Below are positions 55,375 through 64,000 of a DNA stretch of 64,000 nucleotides, in pieces. Location of the stretch: NCBI GenBank assembly GCA_027596035.1, contig JADGJA010000009.1:1-64000 (forward strand). The letters run 5' to 3'. Each line of letters starts with the position of its first letter. Within the stretch, counting starts at the first letter, position 1. The DNA comes from Thoreauomyces humboldtii (lineage: Eukaryota > Chytridiomycota > Chytridiomycetes > Spizellomycetales > Powellomycetaceae). The notes under the pieces were generated by a model, which was given only the letters and a program-made list of their open reading frames with translations, searched no databases and was not told the DNA's origin. A program made the position numbers and the translations under genes.

Positions 55375-55547
55375 GAAGCTGGAGCGTAGAATATCGATCT
55401 GCGGGCGGTTCATTCCCCCGTCTGCTGAGGTGACTCACGGTGACTCTTAGGTTAACTGCATCAGTGGCACAGCCTTCAAAGATCCGTTTGGTCACTCTGC
55501 GGTCACGGAATCTTCCAAGAACACTCCCGAGCGAACAACAGTTCAAT

Positions 55548-57666
55548 ATGCAACACCTAGAAAGGACCCACTACGATGCCATAATTCTGGGAACAGGTGT
55601 TGTCGAGTCCATAGTTGCAGGGTGGGAAGATAGCTCCCAAGTTTGCACTTCTGGGCTTGCTGCTAACACCGCTAAAGATCGCTAGCCCGAGCAGGAAAAT
55701 CCGTACTTCACGTGGACCGCAACGAGTTCTATGGAGACCACCTCGCTGCTTTCGACCTCATCACCTTCCTCAAGACGCTCACGCATAGGGATCCTGGAAC
55801 TGGTGCGTTCACTTTGTCATGTTGCTTCCTCGCAAGATACCTGACTCCACTCCTGCAAGACTAGATTCATTCTCGGATTACTACGATGCGGTAGAAATCA
55901 TTGCAGACTATGCGGCTCCCACAGCGGAAGAGATTTTGGCTGGGCCGGTGGAGGATGCACGAGGCGAATCGCAGAGTTTGCAAACAACTGAAGATGTTGC
56001 CAGCTCCGACGATGCGACAACAAAGCCGAAAGAAGCCGGACTGGAGGAGTCAACGAATACTGAAGCTGATGAATCAGCTGCTCGCGGGGCTGCTTCTGAC
56101 TCTGCTGAAGTCACTACGTTTCTACAAGATTACCCACATATGCGAACGCTCTTCGAAGGCGAGAGCACCTTTCTGATACCGCCAACCAGCGCACTCACCG
56201 GAGTACCCATGTCTCCCAGCGCCAAAGCCGCGCGAAACTCGCATTTACTGCAGCTTTTACGGAAAGCTCGTCAATTTAGCATCGAGCTATCGCCAAAACT
56301 TCTATACGGCCGCGGCCCTCTTGTGGAACTTCTCGTAACTTCTGGTGTTGGCAAATACCTAGAATTCAAGGTTCTTGAGCAGATCTATCTGTCTTGGAAC
56401 GGCGAGTTGGAGCTCGTCCCGGGGTCCAAGGAGGACGTATTCAGCAACAGCACCGTCAGCCTGGTCGATAAGAGGCGGCTCATGAAGTTCCTGACGTTTG
56501 CATTAGACTATGAGACCAACGAGTCTGTCTACGAACCATACAAAGGCCAACCTTACATTGACTTTCTTCGAGAGCAGAAGTTGAACCCACGGCTGTGCGC
56601 CTTCGTCGTAAACGCTACCGCTCTGGCTGTAGAGAGCGAGCTGGCCGCGACGCTAAGTACTGAACGAGGACTGGAACTTACACAACGGCATCTCCGCTCC
56701 ATTGGGCGGTGGGGAAAGACCGCATTTTTGGTCGCGCTGTACGGGGCGGGAAGTGAGCTGGCGCAGTCTTTTTGCAGGTAAGTTCCACGAAGAGGTGGCA
56801 AGGCAAATACTGCAGAGAGCTATAATTACCATGTTTCTCATATCTAGACTATCAGCTGTATACGGAGGCACGTATATTCTGAACTATTCAGTGAAAGAGA
56901 TCAAGCTGCCCAATGGCATTGGCAACGGAGAAGCCGCACCCGTCACAGTGGTCGGGACTGATGGCCAAACGTATACGGCTGCCTGTCTAATCTCGTCGTC
57001 AAGTTACGCCAAATGCTTGTCGAGAAGCGGGCAGCCAAAACTCAGGAGGTGAGAACCGGGTCTTTGCCCGATTTGGAGTTTTGGGTCTCACGCGCGAATG
57101 TTCGCAGCAAATCTGTTTGGAGAGGCGTGGCCGTACTGGATCGGCCAGTGTACGCTGCTTCTTGCTTGAACATCACGGTCTTCCCACCCGAATCCATCAA
57201 CAATGCGCAAGGCGTTACGGCGCTGCACCAAAGTGTCGATGTCTCTGCGTGTCCGAAAGATTACTGTACATATTCTCGATGGGGCGCTGCGTAATGATGT
57301 CGGTACTAAGGCTCACACTCCTTTTATGCAGATATCGTTCACCTTCTCGCTACCGGTGCTGCCGCAACGAAGGAGGATGTGCGAAAGGCGCTTTTGTCCC
57401 TCGTTTCCCATGGATCTACTCCCCGACCCAAAGTCGTCCTCGCGGCTCTGTATCGTCAAACAGTGGAAGAATGCGGGGAGGAGGGCGGAGCGGCATGGGT
57501 AAACGATCGCGCCGTGTTCTTGACTCCCGCGGTTGGCACTGTCGACCTGGAGGACGTGGTTGACGTCGCAAGAGGGGTTTTTGAAAGGGTTAAGACCTTT
57601 GGCGACGGGCAAGGAGGCGAGGAATTGGAATTTCTTCCAAAAGGGGAGGGAGACGAAGAAGAATAA
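55548..57666 (+). CDS. Rab escort protein (Rab geranylgeranyltransferase component A, Mrs6-like)
   Basis: Presents Rab GTPases for C-terminal geranylgeranylation. Exons 55548-55621, 55678-55802, 55865-56777, 56848-57048, 57108-57265 and 57332-57666 close in phase to 601 residues. The GDI/REP opening YDAIILGTGVVESIVAGSLA leads to GKSVLHVDRNEFYGDHLAAF. Further conserved blocks are FSIELSPKLLYGRGPLVELL, GVGKYLEFKVLEQIY and AVYGGTYILNYSVKEI. An acidic Ser/Glu-rich insert of about 80 residues after the first block distinguishes REP from Rab GDI. Length and insert match Mrs6 of S. cerevisiae. It is transcribed away from the gap region and ends 70 bases before the converging Trp-RS gene. Confidence 0.93.
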
Positions 57667-57736
57667 TGCGTATACGTGGATTGACAGCGTAACTGCCTTA
57701 GATAGCAGCTGTACGCTCAACTGGACTCTGTATGCG

Positions 57737-59094
57737 CTACCTCAAGCCTACTACTTTTTGTATGTCCCTCAGGGTCCTTGCAGCCATCGCCTGTGCCCGC
57801 TCCTCTCCCCTCTCCAATACTCCGTCCACGAAGCCCTTGTCCTTCCTTAGTCTCACTAGCTCTTCTCTGATGGGTCCCAGCCTCTCGGCGATAGCTTCAG
57901 CGACCTCTTCCTTGAACTTCTCGTTGCCCGCCCCCTCAAACCTCTTGGCAACCTCCTCCGGCGTTTCCCCACACATGCTGGACAAGATGTTGACGAGGTT
58001 CGCCACACCAGGCCTTCGCTCGGGATCGTACGTGATGCCTCGAATCGAGTCTACAGTGGCCCGACGGATCTTGCTGCGAATCTGATCCGGTGTGTCGTCA
58101 AGATTGATGCGAGACTGCTCCGAGGGGTCCGACTTTGACATCTTCGAGGTTGGGGTACGGAGCGAGAGGATCTTCTTCGAAGCCGTGGACGCGTAGAGGC
58201 CCTTCGGAATGGGGAAGACCTCCTTCTTGTAATGCGAGTTGAAGCTTCGGGCGGCCATCTGAACCATCTCCATGTGTTGCACTTGATCTTCGCCAATGGG
58301 GACCTCGGTTGCCCTGAATACGGAAGCCGGAGTCAGGCCTGTGTCTACATTCTCAAGCTGCGAGAACGCCTCGCTATGTACCGATATATCAAGATGTCAG
58401 CGGCTTGCAAGACCGGATACGTCAGCAAACCCACGTTGAGGCCGGCCACCGCGGTCTCGCCTTCGGTCGGGGGGTCGGATGCATCGTAAGAGTCCGCAAG
58501 CTGAGAAGTCAGGTTCAGAGTGGCGGACGCCGCGGTCGTGGACTTTAGTCCCCCGACCGCCTGCATCGTCTGCAGCTTGGTCTTCCACTGATGCATCCTG
58601 CTGAGCCATCCAATCGGAGTCCTGCAGAAGAGGAGCCATGCGAGTTCGGAGTGTTGTGGAACCTAGAATTCTCGTATGTGTTCAACGATGAGTCCCGAGG
58701 ATGAGCTCGGGATCAGCCTCTTGTTCCGACCGCTCACCCGGCTTTGTCGGAAGAGGACGCTCCTCTCCTCCCGAATGCCGCACGCCAGCAGGCAGGCGGC
58801 CATGTCTCTGACGTTGCTCCTCAGGGCCGCGGGATCCTGGGGGACAGTGAGAGCATGGAGATCCACGATACTGTAGAGGACATCCGTGCCTGCAGCCGTC
58901 GAGTCCTGCAGGCGAACCCAGTTGTCGAGGGCGCCGAGGTAATTTCCGAGGTGAGGTACGGCAGTGGGCTGGATGCCGGAAAGGACACGAGATGGAAAAC
59001 TCTTCGCCGCTGGAACTTGTGGTGATGACGCTTGACCTGCTGTGGATAGGCCGCGGCGCTGGAAGCACCGGGTGCCTTGTCGACGAGCAAACAT
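57737..59094 (-). CDS. Tryptophanyl-tRNA synthetase, mitochondrial
   Basis: Class I synthetase charging mitochondrial tRNA-Trp. Three exons are visible, the first two 59094-58738 and from 58662; the last runs to the stop at 57737. The Arg-rich N-terminus ([18 protein letters not shown]) is a presequence. [18 protein letters not shown] holds the HIGH motif as HLGN, and [10 protein letters not shown] holds [20 protein letters not shown] and [12 protein letters not shown] are further family blocks. The bacterial-type sequence and presequence show that this is the organellar enzyme (Msw1-like), not the cytosolic one. It ends with the usual anticodon-binding helical region. Confidence 0.95.
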
Positions 59095-60158
59095 GTTGAC
59101 GATTGTATGGAAAGAAATGCTGGCGCCGTCGCGTCGTTTTGTATCGCCGAAAAAAACGCGTCGAACCAGGACACCGAGTTGATCGACCCTAATCCTCTGC
59201 TACCAACTTGCCCACTGACTTGCCTCACCCACTAACTTGCCCGGCCGTGCAGGCGTAACTGCCTATCCATCGCTAGGTCTGGACATGGTGTGGCAAAGCC
59301 ACGTCGACAGGGAATCGTTTCCAACTACCAGCGACATGCAGTTCGTCCACTGGCTGCTTGATGCCTTCAAGTACGGTAAGTAATCAATTTCCGGAATCGA
59401 AGGCGGCGCCTATGACTTCGGATTCCAAACTCTCCACCCTTGCCTCCCTCATCAGAACCCTCAAGGTTCGTCACTTACGGGCAATGTTCGAGGCTGTGCA
59501 ATTGGGTTATTGGGATATAAAACTGACGGGCTCCGGTGCGGACTCCGGAAAAAGAGCGCACAAAAAAAACAGGCGGGGAGGGAAAGGACGGGGGGCTTTG
59601 ACCACGAGCACGCTCCTTGGACCAAGCCACTGTCATACCTAAAAAATTTCTTCTTTCCCAATTCCCCCAAACGATTGGCTCATAAATATCGGTAATACAG
59701 ATCCTCTTTGCGGTGAAGGTGGGCTGGCTGGTGTCCGTCTGGCGGCGCCATGCAGAATCCCGGAAAAGGGGCTCTGCTTCATTCGTTACCCTCTTCCCCT
59801 CGCGCGCGCGCTCTCTCACTCACACACACACTCTCTCTCACTCTTTCTTCTTCCCTCTTCCCTTCTTCTTTCCTCCTGTTCCTTCCGAGTGTGAAATCTT
59901 TGGGGACCCCCATTCATAGAGGCTCATCACGTACCACTTCGGCATCACCTTTTCCTTGTCTCCCACCGCACAAGAAGCTTCGGTAGCTGGCTGTCGTCTT
60001 TCCATACTTCCTCCCCCGCCAAGGACAAGGAACGAGGACAAGAAGGAACCGCCCTGCGTTCCCGCGCCCCATATCGTCCGTCCATCGCGTCCGCACTCCC
60101 TGTCTCGCCGTCGCTCACACTCGACTACTATCCGATACCCATTCAAACTCCGCCACCG
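59095..60158. other. Region with two possible orphan exons and a CT-rich tract
   Basis: On the plus strand an open block at about 59283-59380 reads WQSHVDRESFPTTSDMQFVH and WLLDAFKY up to a donor-like GTAAGT. A second block at about 59403-59463 reads PMTSDSKLSTLASLIRTLK. They look protein-like but lack a recognisable family or a continuation. At about 59795-59880 lies a CT/CA-rich microsatellite-like tract (CACACACACACTCTCTCTCA), probably in the leader of the next gene. Confidence 0.3.
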
Positions 60159-61716
60159 ATGGCTTATTCTCTGAACAGCGATCTTCCATCTTCAGGGGGG
60201 CTCCTTGGGGACATCTTGGGCGCCTTCGATGACCTCATGCTGGCCGAAGAGTCAGGTAAGGAACGCCTGCGAACCACATCCTCATGCCGAAGGCCGTCCT
60301 GGCTAACTCTTTCGCCACCCAGCGCCCGCACCGCCACCACAACGCTCGCAACCTGCCCAGCATCCGGCGCAGGCGGTCCCCCGACGACAGAATCCATTCC
60401 TCGCAGAACCAGAACCGGAACCAAAGACGAAAGCGTACACCGCACGCGTACATCGGATAGGCGGAGCGGCGACCATCCCGGCAACTACGGGCAACACGAC
60501 TCGGGAACGCTTCGCGCGCGACGCCGAACCGACCGTGGCGCGTTCGAACATCGTTAAGCACCTCCGCGGCCAGCCCGTCCAGTCTACGGAACGTTCTCTC
60601 CCGCCAGAGCCTTCCTACAAAGACTTTGAGGCTCAAGATGACTACTGGAACAAGTGGCGAGGACTGGGCGGAGTCGACGCATCTTCCAGACCTGCGAGTA
60701 TCATGAAGGACCGGGCGAGGGCAACGATCGGGGCGACGGGCGGCCCCAAGCAGTTCAACCGTGCCAGCAGGAGAGGGCCCTCGTCCGCCTTCGTACCACC
60801 ACCACAACTGCAACAACGGAGACGACGGGGCGCGCCAGCGCCCGACAGCAGTGAGTCGGATGCTGGATCCAGCTCCTCGCAACACAGTGATTCGGACGAA
60901 GACACACCCGTCGGAGCTGTTGTCACGGGGACGTCGCATGGTCGAGCTGCGAGGCGCCTGGCTCTGCAGAAGGCCACGATACAAAAGAAGGAGGCGGCCG
61001 CAAGGAGCGCCGTTTACACCCTGCCGAACGCCAGCAGCAGCTCGGCTGCCATGTCGAGCGGCAGCTCGAGTGCCGGGGTCACACTCACCCCGCAGCAGAT
61101 CCAGCATCAGCAGCAGTTCCCGCACATGCAGATGGCCCAACGCAGGTGGCAGCCACCCTCCCACCTCCAGCCCATCCCAGGAGCTCAGTCACCCCTCCGA
61201 CCGCTGAAGCCGCAGCCGTTGATTCGCGGATACAGCGACTACACGCCACCAGTGAGCGCTTCGGACGCAGCCACAACCTCGCCCGCTCCGTCCTCGTCCG
61301 GGTCAAACCACAGCGGCGATGTTGGCGCTGCGGCAGCTCTCCCTGCTCCCATCACCCCGCCACTGTCCGAGGAGGCGGCTTACCTGCAATATCAACAGTA
61401 CCAGCAACAGCTCGCCGCCTACCAGATATACGTGATGCAGCAGCAACAGGCGGCCATGTACGCGGAACTCGCCAAACAGACGACCGAGGCTGGGAAGAAG
61501 AAGAAGAAGGGCAGCAAAAAGGTGGAAGAGATTGGTCCGGACGGGGAGAAGATCAAGAAGAAGAAGAAGAAGAGTTCTAGCGGAAAGAAGGTTCGGGAGG
61601 GAAGCGTAGCTGGTGACGATGCATCTCTCGGTGCAGGAAATGAGGAAGAGGCAGGGTCAACATCTGCCGTGAGAGGAGATGTCGCCGTAGCCGCCGAGCC
61701 GTTAACATCCGCGTAG
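60159..61716 (+). CDS. Unknown protein, Gln- and Lys-rich, largely disordered
   Basis: Two exons, 60159-60255 and 60323-61716, encode 496 residues without a family I can name. The N-terminus (GGLLGDILGAFDDLMLAEE) is amphipathic. The middle is Pro/Arg/Ser-rich, with SYKDFEAQDDYWNKWRGLGG at about residue 155 the most ordered-looking block. From about 290 there are Gln/His runs and YLQYQQYQQQLAAYQIYVMQ, a helix-prone Q-rich segment. The tail has two Lys blocks (KKKKKGSKK and KIKKKKKKSSSGKK) resembling nuclear localisation signals. Possibly a nuclear scaffold or regulator; this is inference from composition. Confidence 0.8.
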
Positions 61717-62407
61717 CATCCCCCTTACTGGATTTGCAAAGGAAGTCGCATTTTTTCGTACACATATTTTTTGATTACCATTTAACAGTTCTTTCGATCT
61801 TGATCATTTGGCAAATGCCTATGAGCCCGCTTTCAAGGTGCAGAACAACCTGCACATTAGTCGAGACATCACAATTGAAAAACTGTTTATCTGTCAATCC
61901 TTGACCAGCCAAGCAAGGCCCTGAAGTCCCCCGGGACATGGTCTAAATGATATAGCGTGGACTCTCTTCAGCGGCTGCGAGACGCGACAACTCTGTAAGT
62001 TTATAGGAATGTGCCTCATCATCTGAAACGGTGCAGACGGTAGGATTTCCGTCAGCCCGCGATTAAAGTGGGCTTATTTGGCTCTGACCGGCACCGCCTG
62101 GTCGCGTACGGCACAAGCCTCCATCATTTCGTCAAGACGACGAATCCAGAGGGCCGCGATGGAATAGGGTTCCAGGAGTGCTCGGAGTAATAATTAGAGA
62201 AAACTGCGAAGGGGAGGCGGGGGGTGCCCTCCTTTTATACGAGCGAAAGAAAATCTTTGACGTTCGAGGGTTAGGGCTTTGGGCTTTTTGGCAAATCGAT
62301 ATTTCGGACACCTTCCGCAGACTTCCGTCATCCATTCAAAACTCTCGTGGCTCGCAACATCTTCGTTTTCCCTGAAGTTCTATCAAACACCTCACGTTCT
62401 TCCGAAC
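61717..62407. other. Intergenic, no gene seen
   Basis: 0.69 kb without convincing coding. It is AT-richer around 61740-61900 (3' UTR of the preceding gene). Confidence 0.4.
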
Positions 62408-62758
62408 ATGTCAGTCTGCCCACCCTTGCCCGTAAAGTCAACGTCCAAATCTCTGCAAAGACTGCAATCATTCCTGAACGAGCGGATGCGGGTCACCATC
62501 TCGGACGGTCGAGTATTCATCGGATACTTCATGTGCATCGATAGCGCGCGCAACCTCATCCTTTCCAGCTCCGAAGAGTTCAAAGACGGTGGGTTTGTCG
62601 AGAAGGTAGATGGGGGTCGAAACACCCTTCCAGACGAGCTGAACTTGGTCCATCAATCCTTCTCAGAGGAAAGGAGGTTTGTCGGATTGATCATGATCCC
62701 GGGCCAGCATCTCGTCAAAGCAGAGGTCGCGGCCGAGGACCCAGATCTGTACACGTAG
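62408..62758 (+). CDS. LSm-domain protein, NAA38-like (NatC auxiliary subunit)
   Basis: Probably the small LSm-fold subunit of the NatC N-terminal acetyltransferase (NAA38/LSMD1/Mak31 type). The intronless frame has 116 residues. Sm1 motif: LQSFLNERMRVTISDGRVFI and GYFMCIDSARNLILSSSEEF. Sm2 motif: RRFVGLIMIPGQHLVKAEV. Between them is a family-specific insert of about 30 residues. The order and the MIPGQHLV variant of Sm2 match NAA38 better than the spliceosomal LSm1-8. An LSm8-like assignment is the alternative. Confidence 0.82.
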   Translation: MSVCPPLPVKSTSKSLQRLQSFLNERMRVTISDGRVFIGYFMCIDSARNLILSSSEEFKDGGFVEKVDGGRNTLPDELNLVHQSFSEERRFVGLIMIPGQHLVKAEVAAEDPDLYT

Positions 62759-63137
62759 ACAGTGTGCGTTCAGGTTCGATCGCAAGCGCGCGAAAGAAAC
62801 CTGCCACGAAGATCCACGGCTCGAACCACCTCGAACCACCATGGACGCGATGGACAGCGTCAGAAGCTGGGATCACAGAGCTGAATCCAGGAGACAATAG
62901 GGAGCTGGCCTCCTCTCTGAATCTTTGGCGTGACGAGGAAACCATCTCCCCGTTTACTTCGCTCACGTTAGGCGGGAGCAGGCTCCGGAGCGGCTCATAC
63001 ACACAGCGGCCTCACGAACCGGACGTTCTTTGCCCACTTTCGGTTCATCGAATCGCCAGGCTCCTTTACCACGGCCCTACGACATCACTTCTATGTGGAT
63101 GATCGGCGATCCCGCGCGACTCGCGACACAACGGATA
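62759..63137. other. Intergenic between convergent genes
   Basis: 0.38 kb. The open frame at 62764-63102 shows no family resemblance. Confidence 0.4.

Positions 63138-64000
<863 letters not shown>

Noticed and set aside
55440..55685. Upstream extension of the Rab escort protein frame from 55440
   Set aside because: The family N-terminus (YDAIILGTGVVES) follows directly on the ATG at 55548, and the extension is not conserved-looking.
59795..59880. CT/CA-rich tract considered as a telomeric or satellite repeat
   Set aside because: It is a short mixed-unit pyrimidine tract just upstream of a gene, typical of a fungal leader.

Overview
The window comes from a eukaryote, almost certainly a fungus and most likely a basidiomycete. 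Genes are dense on both strands. Most are split by short introns of about 55-95 nt with GT..AG ends, and several proteins are fungus-like: a Kre9/Knh1-type GPI wall protein, Erg27-type sterol ketoreductase, a GPI-anchored copper radical oxidase, secreted glucoamylase and Mrs6-type Rab escort protein. I recognised no transposon, rRNA gene, CRISPR array or prokaryotic operon. Exon coordinates given in the entries were derived by reading splice sites and checking that the reading phase closes.

Layout, left to right: unresolved coding potential (1-1054); arrestin-like protein (+); GH47 alpha-mannosidase (+); APC2, the cullin-like subunit of the anaphase-promoting complex (-); RING-H2 E3 ligase (+); tRNA-Asn (-); Erg27-like 3-ketosteroid reductase (+); beta-tubulin (-); GH15 glucoamylase (-); a 7.3-kb intronless gene for a repeat-rich 2445-residue protein of unknown function (-); a stand-alone eIF5B domain-IV-like protein (-); ETF-ubiquinone oxidoreductase (+); SDR (+); AUH-like enoyl-CoA hydratase (+); ribosomal protein eL34 (-); SEC13 (-); copper radical oxidase (-); phosphoenolpyruvate carboxylase (+); galactokinase (-); SnoaL/NTF2-like protein (+); quinone oxidoreductase (+); proteasome subunit RPN12 (-); splicing factor CLF1 (+); Kre9-like GPI protein (-); GIY-YIG plus zinc-knuckle protein (+); a truncated AGC-kinase exon and an assembly gap (about 54.66-55.14 kb); Rab escort protein (+); mitochondrial Trp-tRNA synthetase (-); Q/K-rich unknown protein (+); NAA38-like LSm protein (+); CFIm25/NUDT21, cut by the right edge (-).

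Most genes are single-copy housekeeping genes with no shared pathway. Several serve protein turnover (APC2, RING-H2, RPN12), RNA processing (CLF1, CFIm25), the secretory and surface system (SEC13, Rab escort protein, GH47, Kre9-like, copper radical oxidase, glucoamylase) or mitochondrial metabolism (ETF-QO, AUH-like hydratase, Trp-RS).

The points most worth following up are a complete, intron-bearing PEP carboxylase in a fungal context, where this enzyme is generally said to be absent; a compact GIY-YIG/CCHC protein lying against a truncated kinase exon; the giant repeat protein with ten NP[FL]H motifs; the isolated eIF5B domain IV; and a beta-tubulin with Leu at position 198. The run of Ns at 55078-55087 lies between two error-diverged copies of the same sequence, so this junction is probably an assembly artefact.
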